A DNA stretch of 64,000 bases from Sciurus carolinensis (taxonomy: Eukaryota > Chordata > Mammalia > Rodentia > Sciuridae): assembly GCF_902686445.1 (NCBI RefSeq), contig NC_062221.1, positions 38,828,575 through 38,892,574 on the forward strand. The letters are read 5' to 3'. Position numbers and translations under genes: made by a program. Positions 1-11,454 of this stretch are shown one piece after another. Below the pieces are notes generated by a model. That model saw only the letters and a program-made list of their open reading frames with translations, was not told the origin of the DNA and did not search any database. Each line of letters begins with the position of its first letter. The stretch's first letter is position 1.

Positions 1-289
1 GTACACAGATTCTTAATTCCTTTTTCAGTTCTCAAATGCTCTATTGGTCCAAAAAGCACATAAACTAGGATCAGTAGACAATATAGATTATGCTTAAAGA
101 GGAACATACTTTCAATTCTTTGATAAACTGCACTTGTTCACTTAATGCAAACAGGATTAAAGCCAAATTTATGCTTTTGTGAATGGACTTTGACCCACAC
201 TAGTTTGATAGAAATTTATATTTCTATCTGATAAGAATAAAATATAGAATTTATTAGACATAAGAGTTTCATTAGCACATATCAGACTC

Positions 290-470
290 TATCACTCACT
301 AACTTGGTGGCCTTGGTCTAATTAGTAAACACTCTAAGCCACAGTTTGCTCATCTGTAAAGTGAGAATGAAAATAATAACTAGAATTTAACTGTTGTTGT
401 AGAGATCAAATAAATTATGTGTGTACCTTGCTCGACACATAATAAGTGCTCATTAAAGATTTATTAGCTG
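290..470 (+). repeat. MIR SINE fossil
   Basis: An old tRNA-derived mammalian SINE. The diagnostic core is visible: a stretch resembling the MIR text for splicing-like pyrimidines followed by CTCATCTGTAAA, then a purine/AT tract, then the end segment with CACATAATAAGTGCTCA. It is strongly diverged, as expected of a family that predates placental mammals. Boundaries are approximate. Confidence 0.6.
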
Positions 471-1394
471 AAGTATCAGGAGTAGTAGCTATCATATTTG
501 AAAAGCTGTCAATTCTGTTTCCCAAGAATTCTGTTAGTGAGAATTATACTGGTTGATTTTCTTTCCAGGTGCATTGTTATATACAAAAATGAAATGTCTC
601 TCTCTCAAACTATTCAAATATTGAATGGGGAAAAAATAAACTCAAGCCAAACTGGATGAGAAACTCCAAAGTGGATAAAACTGTATGCATTTGCTTTGTT
701 TAAATAGATTTTGGTCATGAGAAAGAAATGAAGAGTTTCCTCTTTATAAAAAAAAAGCCTGGTTTGACAGGCAGCAAACTTTGGGGATCGCTTAGGAGGA
801 CAGTCAGCAATTAACTTTCTCCCTGTGTGCAAGAAACACTGGAAGCCCAGTCAGAGTTGGGTTGAGTGTGACTGAGGAGAGAACAAAGCAGCCCAACAAG
901 AAGCTGCCACCCCTTTTCATGTCCACCCTGAATACCCTTTAATTGCAAAATAGTGTTGTAGGAACAAGAATAAAGAGAAAAGCCACCATTGTGTTCCCCC
1001 TGGAGATTCAATTAGAGGGAAACATGCTGACCACAATAATCCCAAGGTTAGAGTCACATGGTGGCAAGTGTCACTTGGTTCCAAGGCTATAATTAGAATC
1101 AGAGGTGAAGTTTTAGGCAGCTCCTGCTTCTAGAAATAAAACATGAGAAGCAACAGCGACACAAACCCCGGAGACCCCACAACAGTTATCTCCGGGCTGT
1201 CTTCAGAGAGGGTTAAGTGTAAAGTTGGAGATCTAAATATTCACACTTGACCAAATTTTTTAAAAAAGTATATTGGGTCAGGCACCCCTTGTTCCTAGAT
1301 TTTATGTTTTTCTAGGCTTCAAATGAAGTTTTCTTTCTTACAAATACAAGAACACTGAGTGTAATCTGTACTGGGCATCTTATGTGTTCAAGTT
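471..1394. other. no gene or repeat recognised
   Basis: AT-rich single-copy-looking sequence. Short open frames occur on the minus strand near 614-1011 but have no splice context, no recognisable domain and ordinary composition. I see nothing I can support here. Confidence 0.5.
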
Positions 1395-1580
1395 GCAGCA
1401 CTAACCTTTTAATTACATTTTATCTTATTTCACACTAGCAACCTATTGGGTAGGTAGAATTATTAGCTCCTTTTTGCAAGCTAAGAAAGAAAAGCACAGA
1501 GAGGTTCATTAAGTTGCCCATGTTCACATAGCTGGTGATTGGCACAAATGTGATTTGAATCTATTTGATGCCAGGTGAGA
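1395..1580 (-). repeat. MIR-type SINE fossil
   Basis: Reads as the reverse-oriented MIR core: a segment with GGTAGGTAGAATTATTAG, then a cagagaggttcattaag-like tract, then CACATAGCTGGTGATTGGCA and a GATTTGAA end. These blocks in this order are typical of MIR in antisense. It is heavily diverged. Confidence 0.55.
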
Positions 1581-2174
1581 TGAATCCTTTTATATTTTAT
1601 AACTCTTCATTTCATTTTATTGTCCTTGAAATATATACTCATTGTAGGAAAAAAAGAAAAAAATATAGATAAGCAAAACAAAATGTGTCTTTTCATCAAA
1701 TGATTGAAATCACTTAAGAAAAGTTATTTATTAGAAAAGGCTACTCAGCATATATCTCTTCCAATGGAAGTCTAACTTCTTAAGAACTTTCTCTCATTCA
1801 TCTACTTTTTCTAGACCAGTTCTTTGCACATAATGGGCACTCAAAAGTATGTAGACCAAAGGAAGAAAGAAAGAGTATATGGATCAAATAAATCTAAGCA
1901 ATGGCTGCCTGTTGGGGCTACCAAGCCAGCATGGTGACTAGCACCTCCTGGTTCACTGTTCCTAACGATAGTCACACTGCTCCCAGAATTGGTTGGTGAT
2001 ACTTGCCAGCCAGCCCAATTTTCTGAATATAGTGCTATAACAGCTTCATATGTGTGAGCAGGAAATTTGGCTAAGATTGAACATTATGGAAATACTTGGT
2101 CCACTTTTTTCCTACTCTCAAAAATATCCTTAAGCAGTAATTTATTTACAGCAAGAAAACCTTTTTCTCTTCAG
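1581..2174. other. no feature recognised
   Basis: AT-rich sequence between a MIR and an L1 fragment. I see no exon, promoter or repeat that I can name. Confidence 0.4.
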
Positions 2175-3045
2175 TTTTGTTTAATTTTTAATTTTTATTT
2201 GTCCTAATTAGTTATGCATGACAGCAGAATGCATTTAATTCATTTCACATGAATGGAGCACTTTTCATTTCTCTTGTACACGATGTAGAGTCATACCATT
2301 TGTGCAATCATACATGCACCTAGGGTAATTATGTCCATTTCATGCCACCACCTTTCCACTCCTATGCCCTATGCCCTCCCCTCACTCCCCTCTGCCCAAT
2401 CTAAAGTTCCTCCATTCTTCCCTTGTCCCCCACCCCAATTATGGAACAGCATCCACACACATCAGAGAAAATACTTTGCCTTTGGTTATTTGGGGTTGAC
2501 TTATTTCCCTTAGCATGATATTCTCTAATTCCATCCATGTACCTGCAAATGCCATAATTTTATTTTCCTTTAAGGTTGAGTAACATTCCATTGTGTATAT
2601 ATGCCATAGTTTCTTTATCCATTCATCTATTGAAGGGCATCTAGGCTGGTTTCACAGTTGAGCTATTGGGAATTGAGCTGCCATAAACATCCATGTGACT
2701 GCATCACTTAGTATGCTGATTTTAAGTCCTTTGGGTATAGGCCAAGGAGTGGGATACTTGGTTAAATGGTGGTTCCATTCCATGTTCCATGTTTTCTGAG
2801 GAATCTGCATACTGCTTTCCAGAGTGGTTGCATCAATTTATAGTCCTACCAGCAATGTATGAGTGTACGTTTTGCTTATATTCTTGATAATTGCCATTCT
2901 GACTGGAGTGAGATGAAATATCAGTGTAATTTTGATTTGCATCTTAAAAATGCAAATTGCTAGAGATGTTTAACATTTTTTCATATATTTGTTGACTGAT
3001 TATATTTCTTCTTCAGTTCCTTAGCCAATTTATAGACTGGGTTAA
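2175..3045 (-). mobile_element. 5'-truncated L1, 3' end of ORF2 and 3'UTR
   Basis: A 3' L1 fragment in minus orientation. A T-rich tract (the poly(A) tail on the other strand) at about 2175-2205 is followed by a C-rich 3'UTR tract (2330-2440). The antisense of the last part of ORF2 follows, colinear with the same segment of the better-preserved copy at 22.4-23.3 kb. Reading frames are interrupted, so it is an old dead copy. It stops near 3045, inside ORF2. Confidence 0.85.
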
Positions 3046-3503
3046 GAAATGAGAAAATTTTAAGAACAAAAATGACAAACATTCCTACCAACATTTGATC
3101 TTGTTCTTATCTTCACATCTATGATAGAGAGTTCCCTCTCTGCATGCCCAGAAATCCTCTTTGTTCTGTTAAGGAGTGATTCCTCTTGTACTCCAAAATG
3201 ACTCTGCTAGGATGTGTCAATCACATTATCCCATCACCCGGATGGAAATGGAACCAGACTGGGTTCATCACATACCCCACTTCCTATCATAGAAATTAAC
3301 CTAGGGATAGGTGTGTGACTCAGGCCAGCTGAAGTCCTTTCATGGAGTTATGGCTGTTGTTTTTAAGTTAGAGCTGGCAATAAATATCTCTCTTCGTTGT
3401 TAGTTGCAAGAATATAAGTATACAAAGTCAGAGGTATTTGCTACCAGTTGTTGCCTCATGGAGATTGTAAGTTTAAGTTGACAAAGGCAGCAATCAGCAA
3501 TCA

Positions 3504-3506
<3 letters not shown>
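3046..3506. other. unassigned, possible old repeat
   Basis: The part at about 3220-3340 (AGGTGTGTGACTCAGGCCAG and its surroundings) resembles text common in old mammalian interspersed repeats. I cannot name the family. No coding signal. Confidence 0.3.
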
Positions 3507-3550
<44 letters not shown>

Positions 3551-3572
3551 TAGAGAGAGAGAGAGAGAGAAA
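3507..3572. repeat. (GT)n then (GA)n microsatellite
   Basis: About 18 tandem GT units are followed by a short GA-rich run. The compound dinucleotide tract creates a spurious His-Thr-rich open frame on the minus strand. Confidence 0.95.
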
Positions 3573-3954
3573 TACACTGAGGACAAACTCCTTTCCAATG
3601 TTTGCTTTTAAGAGCAAGTAAATTACCCATTCACAGAGCTGATTCAAGTTGTATCTTCATCATTTAACCAAAAGCGTACTGATTAGTAGACAAAACTCAG
3701 AGTGATAAGTGAATAAATACTATGTGTAAGAATCTATTTTCCAGCTTCCATTCCCCTGGACATTGTCCTGAAAGAAGATTTGAATAGGAGATGCTGAAGC
3801 CTCTGGAAAGTGCCTAATAATCTCAGTATTCAAGAAATTTAGTAAACTTCTATGTGACTGGACCTCATGTTAAGCACTGGGAATGTTAGGAGACTGCTGG
3901 AACAAGAAAGTGCTCCCTTTCCATGGTGGAGGCCAACATGAAATTCAATGCCCA
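3573..3954. other. no feature recognised
   Basis: Sequence upstream of the inverted L1. No exon or named repeat is visible. Confidence 0.4.
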
Positions 3955-4667
3955 GCAACATTTGTTGAAGATGCTATCTTTTATCTAACATATGTTTATG
4001 GCACCTTTGTCTAGTATGAGACAACTGTATTTATGTGGGTTTCTTTCTGTACCTTCTATTCTGTACCATTGGTCTTTATGTCTGTTTTGGTATCAATACC
4101 ATGCCGTTTTTGTTACTATTGCTTTGTAGTATAGTTGAAGTTCTGGTGTTGCAATACCCCCTGCTTCATTCTTTCTGCTAAGGATTGTTTTAGCTATTCT
4201 GGGTTTATTATTCTTCCAAATGAATTTCATGATTGATTGCTCTATTTCTGTAAGGTACATCATTGGGATTTTAATTGGAATAGCATTGAATCTGTATAGC
4301 ACTTTTGGTAGTATGACCATTTTGACAATATTAATTCTTCCTATCCAAGAACTTGGGAGATCTTTCCATCTTCTAAGGTCTTCTTCAATTTCTTTCTTTA
4401 GTGTTCTAGAGTTTTCATTGTAGAGGTCTTTCACCTCTCTTGTTAGATTCATTCCCAAATGTTTTATTTTCTTTGAGGCTATTGTGAATGGGATAGTTTT
4501 TCTAATTTCTTTCAGTTGATACATCACTGATGTACAGCAATGCAATTGATTTGTGGGTGTTAATTTTATATCCTGCTACTTTTCAGAATTGATATATGAG
4601 TTCTAGAAGTTTTCTGGTGGAGGTTTTTTGGTCTTCTAAATATAAAATCATGTCATCAGCAGATAGG
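3955..4667 (-). mobile_element. inverted 5' segment of a twin-primed L1
   Basis: Antisense L1 ORF2 sequence. On the minus strand it runs from the reverse-transcriptase FADD-type region (near 4650) through the [10 protein letters not shown] and [14 protein letters not shown] blocks to the SIFNK block at 3955. The next block of ORF2 continues on the opposite strand immediately to the right. This is the signature of 5' inversion by twin priming: revcomp(5' part) joined to the forward 3' part. The junction at about 4666-4670 has GGGAA microhomology. Frames are broken, so it is a dead copy. Confidence 0.85.
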
Positions 4668-5528
4668 GAAAACTGGAAATTCATATGTAACAAAGTGAAG
4701 TTAGACTCCTATCTCTCACCCTGCACAAAACTCAACTCAAAGTGAATCAAGAACCTATACATTAGACCAGAGACCCTGTGCCTACTAGAAGAAAAAGTAG
4801 GCTCAAATCTCCACCATGTCTCCATTAAGACTCCTAAAAAGCAAGAAGTAAAATCAAGAATCAATAAATGGGAAGGTATCAAATTAAAAAACTTCTTCAC
4901 AGCAAAGGAAACAATAGAGAATGTAAACAGAGAGCCTACAGAATGGGAGAAAATCTTTGCCACCTGAACATCAGAGAGAGCATTAAACTCCAGGATATAT
5001 AAAGAACTCAAAAACTTGATACCAAAAAAACAAATAACCCAACCAATAAGTGGGCAAAGGAACTGAGCAGACACTTCACAGAAGATATACAAATAGTCAA
5101 CAAATACATGAAAAAGTGTTCAATATCTCTAGCAATTTGCATTTTTAAAATGCAATTATCCACTCAGAATGGCAATTATCAAGAATACAAGCAACAATAA
5201 ATGTTGGTGATGATGTGGGGAAAAAGGTACCCTCATACATTGCTGGGAGGACTGCAAACTGGTGCAACCACTCTGGAAAGTAGTATGGAGATTCCTCAGA
5301 AAACATGGAATGGAACCACAATTTGACCCAGTTATCCCATTCCTTGGCATGTACCCAAAGGACTTAAAATCAGCATACTGTAGTGATGTAGACACATCAA
5401 TGTTCATAGCAGCTCAATTGACAATAGCTAAACTATGGAAACAATCTAGATGCCCTACAACAGAGGAATGGCTAAAGAAACTGTGGTATATATACACAGT
5501 GGAATATTACTCAGCCGTAAAGTGTATG
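4668..5528 (+). mobile_element. forward 3' segment of the twin-primed L1
   Basis: Begins with the ENWK-type block of ORF2 and runs forward through the C-terminal domain of ORF2: the [16 protein letters not shown] block near 5262, [12 protein letters not shown] near 5405, and the final VEYYSAVK block near 5505. It ends abruptly at about 5528, without the last ORF2 codons, 3'UTR or poly(A) that a normal insertion would carry. The true 3' end has therefore been lost or replaced. Confidence 0.85.
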
Positions 5529-6467
5529 ACTGTAGCTTTGGTGGCATACTTTGCATATATTTGTTCCCAGTCTTTCATTTGTAGGTTTTTAAACTTCACT
5601 TATGGTATATTTTTACTATAAAAATTTGTTTTATATTTATGTAATATAATTTACCAGTCTTTTCTCTTGTTGTTTCAAAATTTTGAGTCATATTGAGGAA
5701 TATTTTTCTACTCTCAGATGATAGATAAATTCACAAGTGTTTTTTTTTTTAAATACATGTGTGTTTCCTTTTTTAACCCTTGATTTAAATATCTGATCCA
5801 TTGGGAATGTATCCTAGCTTATGGTGTAAGAAATGGATCCAATTTTATCTTTCTCCATATGGCTATCCTGTTATCACAACATTTATTTTAAAAGTCCATG
5901 TTCTACTCAGTGATTTGAAGTTCCACTTATGTTTCATATTTAATTTCAATATGCAGTTACATCTATTTCTGGATATTCTGCCTTGTCTGCCTATTCATTT
6001 GCTAATATCAAACTGTTTGAATTATGGAGGACCTATGCTAGTTTTTCTCCTGAGTCCCTGTCCTTAATATTGCTTTTCTTCTTCAGGGTTTATATAGTTA
6101 TTCTTACTTGCTTTTGTATTCCTAATGAATATTACTGTTAACTTGTTTAGATGTAAAGAAAAAAAAGTCTTACAGGTATCAGGTATTTAATTAAGATGGA
6201 GTACATTTTACAAATGGAGTTAGAAGTGACATCTTCATAACATTGTTCTCCTTTTCGTTCCCAGATTGTGACTGTTTTTCCATTCATTTAGGTCTAGTTC
6301 TTCCTTTTGAAGCACTTTATAGAATGGCTTATATAAATATTAGAAATTCTTTGTCAAGTTTTTGTCAAGATACTTTTTTCTTTTTTCCATATTTTCTATC
6401 ACAAACACACATTCAGTCACACATTCTCACATACACATACATGACATTGATTTTATACTGTTATTTT
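5529..6467 (-). mobile_element. old L1 (L1M-like) fragment, part 1
   Basis: Very diverged L1 in antisense. It shows the T-rich style and order of old L1 ORF2 antisense text, for example the run around ATCTGATCCATTGGGAATGT and the block near CATATGGCTATCCTGTTATC. It appears to continue beyond two LTR insertions and one younger L1 insertion (6868-7035, 7428-7494 and 9063-9360). Assignment is by resemblance and colinearity only. Confidence 0.55.
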
Positions 6468-6867
6468 GGCTCAGATCTGGAATGACCCCCAAAAACGCAT
6501 GTGTTGAAAGCTTGACCCCCAGTGCAGCAACACAGAGGTGGTGGGTTCAACAGTGATTGGATCAAAGGGTTCTGATCTCATCAGTGAATTAGCCCTCCAA
6601 ACAGATTAATCCATGGATAGTTGTATAGGCTACTGGGAGGTGGGTCTTAGTTGGAGGAAATGTCACTGAGGCATGCCCTGGAAGCAATTATTTTCTACTC
6701 TGGCTCTTCCCAGCACTCCCTTTCTTCATTCTTACCATAGGCACAGATCATAGTTGGTCAACCTTGAACTCAAACTCTAAAAGCATCAGCCAAAATAAAT
6801 CTTTCCTCCTCTAAATATATTTTCAGATATTTCAGCCACAGAGATAAAAAGTTAACAATCCTCATTC
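6468..6867 (+). mobile_element. solo MaLR-type LTR (old)
   Basis: Has the order of landmarks typical of ERVL-MaLR LTRs: a CCCCCAAAAACGCATGTGTTG start region, GTGATTGGATCAAAGGGTTC, a GGAGGTGGGTCTTAGTTGGA block, a CTTCCCAGCA segment and an AATAAA-containing end (near 6797) followed by a final AGTTAACA. No internal retroviral genes are present. It is diverged and its edges are approximate. Confidence 0.65.
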
Positions 6868-7035
6868 TAAAATGTTATTTTACCAAATTCTCTTATTGCT
6901 TATTACATATTTCCATGGATCCTTATGAAATTTCTGTATATATAATTACATCTTCTCCTATGAGGTTTTACCTCTTTGCTTCCTATTCTTATGACAGTAC
7001 AGTAATTGCTTTATCTTGTCCACTAATTGCATGGG
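6868..7035 (-). mobile_element. old L1 (L1M-like) fragment, part 2
   Basis: T-rich antisense L1-like sequence sandwiched between two LTRs. It is interpreted as the continuation of the old L1 at 5529-6467 because the text is of the same kind and orientation. Confidence 0.4.
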
Positions 7036-7427
7036 TTAGTATTAGGGACTGTATGTTTGTGTCCCCCAAAATCCATATATTGAAGCCCTAACTCTATGTA
7101 GCTGTCTATGGAGTAAGGAAGTGATTAGGGTTAAATGAATGTAGAGCCCTGATTTGATAAGATTATTGTCTTTTTGGTGGCACTTTCTTTCCCCTCCCCC
7201 ACACCCCAATACCACATGCACACAAGGAAGAAGCAGCACACAGCAAGATGGTAGCCAATTGCAACCCCACAGTGGAGTTCTCAATGGTAACCAGCCTGTT
7301 GGCACCTAGATTTTGAACTTTCAATTTCCAGAATTGTAAGAAAATAAACCGCCATTGTTTAAGACATCCAACCCCAAGTGTTTTGATATGGCAGCCCTTT
7401 AGAGAAATATAGTTAGCATCTGCAGTA
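7036..7427 (+). mobile_element. solo MaLR-type LTR (MLT1/MST-like)
   Basis: Shows the classical MaLR start (GTGTCCCCCAAAATCCATAT), a middle GATTTGATAAGATTATTG block, a CACACAAGGAAGAAGCAGCA region, and an end with AATAAACCGCCATTGTTTAA and GTTTTGATATGGCAGCCC. These are strong family landmarks. There is no internal region. The minus-strand open frame across it is a shadow. Confidence 0.75.
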
Positions 7428-7494
7428 TAATGCTTAATGTTAGGGATATAGTAGGCATCATTTCTTTGTCCCTGACCTTAAAGAAAAAATATTA
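7428..7494 (-). mobile_element. old L1 (L1M-like) fragment, part 3
   Basis: Short antisense L1 text (GTAGGCATCATTTCTTTGTC resembles the antisense of the RT-domain region) before the insertion point of the younger L1. Low certainty because of its length. Confidence 0.4.
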
Positions 7495-8637
7495 AGATGT
7501 TAAATACAGAAATAGAGCAAGCAATCATGAAATTCATCTGGAAGAATAAGAAACCCAAAATAGCTAAAGCAATCCTTAGCAGGAAGAGTGAAGCAGGAGG
7601 TATCACAATACCTGAACTTTGACTATACTACAAAGCAATAGTAACAAAAACGGCATGGTATTGGTACCAAAAGAGACAGGTAGATCAATGGTATAGCATA
7701 GAGGACACGGACACAAACCCAAATAAATACAGTTTTCTCATACTAAACAAAGGGGCCAAAAATATGCAATGGAGAAAAGATAGCCTCTTCAACAAATGGT
7801 GCTGGGAAAACTGGAAATCCATATGCAACAAAATGAAACTAAACACCTATCTCTTACCCTGCACAAAAATCAACTCAAAATGGATCAAGGACCTCGGAAT
7901 CAGACCAGAGATCCTTCATCTTATAGAAGAAAAAGTAGGTCCAAATCTTCAACATGTCGGCGTAGGATCAGACTTCCTTAACAGGACTCCCATAGCACAA
8001 GAAATAAAAGCAAGAATCAATAACTGGGATAGATTCAAACTAAAAAGCTTTCTCTCAGCAAAGGAAACTATCAGTAATGTGAAGAGAGAGCCTACAGAGT
8101 GGGAGAAAATCTTTGCCACTCATACTTCAGATAGAGCACTAATTTCCAGAATATAAAAAGAGCTCAAAAACTCTACACCAAGAATACAAATAATCCAATC
8201 AACAAATGAGCTAAGTAAATGAAGAGACACTTCACAGAAGATCTACAAGCAATGAACAGATATATGAAAAAATGTTCAACATCTCTATTAATAAGAGAAA
8301 TGCAAATGAAAACTACCCTAGGATTCCATCTCACCCCAATTAGAATGGCAAATATTAAGAATACAAGCAACAATAGGTGTTGGCGAGGATGTGGGGAAAA
8401 AGGGCTGCAAATTAGTGCAGCCACTCTGGAAAGCAGTGTGGAGATTCCTCAGAAAGCTTGGAATGGAACCACCATTTGACCCAGCTATCCCACTCCTTGG
8501 CCTATACCCAAAGGACTTAAAATCAGCATACTACAGAGATACAGCCACAACAATGTTCATAGCTGCTCAATTCACAATAACCAGATTGTGGAACCAACCT
8601 AGATGTCCTTCAATTGATGAATGGATAAAGAAACTGT

Positions 8638-8687
<50 letters not shown>

Positions 8688-9062
8688 TAATGGAATATTA
8701 CTCAGTCATAAAGAATAATAAAATTAGGATATTTGCAGCCAATGGATGAAATTGGAGAATATCTTGCTAAGTGAGATAAGCCAATCTCAAAAAACCAAAG
8801 GATGAATGATCTCACTGGTAAGTGGATGATGATGCATAATGGGGGGTGGGAGGGGGGCAAGAATGGAGGAAGGAGGGACTGTATAGAGGGAAAAGAGGGT
8901 GAGAGGGGTGGGGGGAAAGGGAAAAAAATAACAGAATGAATCAAAAACTATTACCCTATGTAAATGTATGATTACACAAATGGTATGCCTCTACTTCATG
9001 TACAAACGGAGAAACAAGATGTATCCCAATTGTTTAAAATAAAAATAAATTTAAAATAATTA
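7495..9062 (+). mobile_element. 5'-truncated L1 with poly(A) tail
   Basis: A forward L1 3' copy. It starts inside ORF2 at the [11 protein letters not shown] block and runs through WKSICNKMKL (about 7815), FIAAQFTITRLW (about 8555) and the end of ORF2. A G-rich 3'UTR tract (8838-8925) and an A-rich tail ending near 9062 follow. Lesions include stop codons (for example near 7620 and 8156), loss of about 23 bp near 8397 relative to the copy at 23.05 kb, and a (TA)n expansion at 8640-8684. It appears younger than the surrounding old L1. Confidence 0.9.
8640..8684. repeat. (TA)n microsatellite inside L1
   Basis: About 22 TA units, grown from the short TATA run normally present at the end of L1 ORF2. 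The reading frame resumes the normal L1 text (ATGGAATATTACTCAGTCAT) directly after it, so it is an expansion and not a separate insertion. Confidence 0.95.
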
Positions 9063-9360
9063 AATTTTCCTAGCTTTTGGGATGATTTGAATAAATTGTA
9101 ATAACCCAAAAAGTTTACAGATTATTTTTAACAGGAATAGGTGTTGCATTTTGTCTAGCACATCTACTGTAAGAGTAGAAATGATCATATATGGTGTTTC
9201 TTCTTAGTTCATTAATTTAATGAATGACAATAGTAGATTTCCCAATATTGGGTTACCCTTGCAATTTTAGAATAAAACTAACTCCATTATATCTATTGTT
9301 TAAAACTGTGCTGGCCTGGTCAGTATTCTAAGGTTTGTTTTTGAGTTTAAAAAGAAAATT
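9063..9360 (-). mobile_element. old L1 (L1M-like) fragment, part 4
   Basis: Antisense L1 text resumes after the younger insertion. The blocks around CTTAGTTCATTAATTTAATG and CCCAATATTGGGTTACCCTT match the order of the RT-domain antisense in old L1s. It completes the split element begun at 5529. Confidence 0.5.
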
Positions 9361-9889
9361 CTGGCAAATTTTGACAGACATGGTAGAAGGAGGAGACAGT
9401 GGGAGATAATTGTTAAGTTCTAGGTGAAGAATTGCTGAGGAGGCAGATTGAAGACTTGTAATTTCTCTGCTTTATGTCAGGCTTCCTCTGTAGTCTGTAT
9501 CTAAGAGAGCAGAAGTCTTCTTCATTACCATGTCTCCAGATTCCATTACAGTTGATGACATATTCACTGAAGGAGCTAATTTAAAACTATGAATGAATTC
9601 ATAGAGTCATCTGTAGGGAATAAACCCAGGTGATATTTACCAGGTAGAGTCAAGAAGATATAGAGGCAGAATACATGTGAAAGACTAAAGACAAAATTAG
9701 GTGACACTGTTGCCATTAAAGTAGACAGAACTTAAAGAGAACTAATTTGGGGATGGGTAAGATATTGATGTGTAGAATCTGGCTATATCATCTTGAGGTT
9801 TTTGTAAGACATTTACATCTGAATGAACACATCTAATAAGTATGGCTTTATTTTCTAAGAAAGTGCCCTAAAGAGAATATTTTATTAGG
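9361..9889. other. no feature recognised
   Basis: Unique-looking sequence. I can support no exon, repeat or promoter. Confidence 0.4.
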
Positions 9890-10050
9890 TTTTTACTTAT
9901 TGCCAGATACTATGGACAACATATTCCAAGAATTGCTTTATTCAAACCTACAAAAATATACAGTATAGAAACGAGACAATGAAGTTAAGTAATTTATCAA
10001 GATTACCTAACCACTAAGTGATAGGATCAACACTCAAACCCAAGTGGCTA
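9890..10050 (-). repeat. MIR-type SINE fossil
   Basis: Antisense MIR-like order: a GCCAGATACTATG start, a GAGACAATGAAGTTAAGTAA core, a TACCTAACCACTAAGTGATA segment and a CAAACCCAAGT end. Strongly diverged. Confidence 0.5.
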
Positions 10051-11441
10051 ATGTTGAGCCTAAATATAATTTCTACACCAAATAGACTCCTAAGATTTAG
10101 AGAGCAACCTGGGACTTCATCATAGTGGAAACTTTGGGAATTAATTAAATTATCCTTCAAGAGTGGATAGAACAGCAGTAGTGAAGAATGATGAGAACAA
10201 AAACTGAGAGCCAAAGAATTTAAGAAACAGGCAGAAGAGGAAGCGAGGAAAGAGACTTACAGGGGCAGCAGAGGGATAAGAGGAAACCAAGGAGAGAGCT
10301 TGATGTGGAACCTGGGAGGACACGGTCTCAGGTAGGGAATTTAATTTATTTTCTGTCCGTGATTCTTTTTTTAGTTCCAAAATTTCTCCATACCAATCAA
10401 TTTTCATTCTTTCGATTTTTACCCCTTTTCCCTTCAAAAACAAAGTGTCTGGCGTGAAATGTTACCAGATATCTGCAGTTACAGGAAGGAAGTGAAATTT
10501 TCACAATTATCAAACAACAAGAAATTATCAAACAACAAGAACTTGCTTCATCATGATAAGGATGAGTTCAATATATTCACTTAGGATATTTATAAACAAA
10601 AAGGTTCACATTTTATAAGCCTATGCTATTTAATTATATTTCAAGTCATTGGTCAAATGTAAGCCATACTCAACTTCCTGAAGGAACTGGTCTATTAGAA
10701 TGATCTCCAGCAGGTTCTGAAATTCAATTTTCATAATTGAGTGAGAAAATTCTACTAACTCAAGTTTCTTTTTCCTTACTGTACTTTAAATTTGAATTGC
10801 TATATAAGGAATAAGAATCTAACATACTTATCGAATGAATAAACAACATGTCCAAGTTTTGAATGCCATATAACTAGTTCAATATAGCAGTAAATGTAAT
10901 ATTAGCCTTGCTCTGTGATAAGTATGTTATTTACTTTTGTGTATGCTGACAGATGAGAGATCAACAAGGTTATCCGTTTGGCCTTGGTTGAAAACATTCA
11001 TCTTTATCATTATTTAAATGCAATTGGTTACCTTGTTTTGTGATTCCACTTTATATTTTACGGAGTTGATAAGATTCCAGAATTGCTTTCAAAATCATCC
11101 ATCTTGTATATAGAGAAAAGCTTTAACCCTTTCATTTTTATGCAAGAAAAATCTGTCCTAGATATTAGTTCCACAAAATGGATTTTTTTCTTTTTTTGAT
11201 TAAAACATTATTTTTATTTCTGCATTATAATTAAACAGTGGAATTTGATGTTACATGTTCACACATACACACAATAGAGCAATACAATTTAATCAATTTC
11301 TTTCTCTACCAAAAATAAATTCTTTAAAAGCAGAAAGGATGAGAGAATAAATTAATAAAATTTTACTTTTGCAACTTGTCATTCTAAATGATCTTGTAAC
11401 CAGTTTAATTTCAGGAAGGGTTTTTGGAATATGGTAACATC
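10051..11441. other. no gene; mostly unassigned sequence
   Basis: AT-rich, with no supported exon. The only structure I note is a near-perfect tandem duplication of an 18-20 bp unit containing ATCAAACAACAAGAA at about 10505-10544. Confidence 0.4.
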
Positions 11442-11454
11442 TGCCATCTAGTGG
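11442..11454 (-). promoter_or_regulatory. candidate CTCF-binding motif
   Basis: TGCCATCTAGTGG matches the reverse complement of the CTCF core (CCACNAGRKGGCR) at every defined base. It is not inside a SINE or LTR that I can recognise. A motif of this length can arise by chance in 64 kb, so occupancy is not shown. Confidence 0.45.

Noticed and set aside
3507..3544. His-Thr repeat protein
   Set aside because: Translation of a (GT)n microsatellite.
4093..4545. 150-codon minus-strand frame with enzyme-like text
   Set aside because: It is a piece of L1 ORF2 in the inverted part of a twin-primed copy, not a host gene.
5262..5621. 119-codon plus-strand frame
   Set aside because: The first part is the L1 ORF2 C-terminus and the rest runs into unrelated old L1 antisense.
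7764..8156. 130-codon plus-strand frame
   Set aside because: L1 ORF2 fragment ending at a nonsense codon; part of the 7.5-9.06 kb L1.
10505..10544. CRISPR-like repeat
   Set aside because: Only two copies of an 18-20 bp AT-rich unit with no spacer array; a simple tandem duplication in mammalian DNA.
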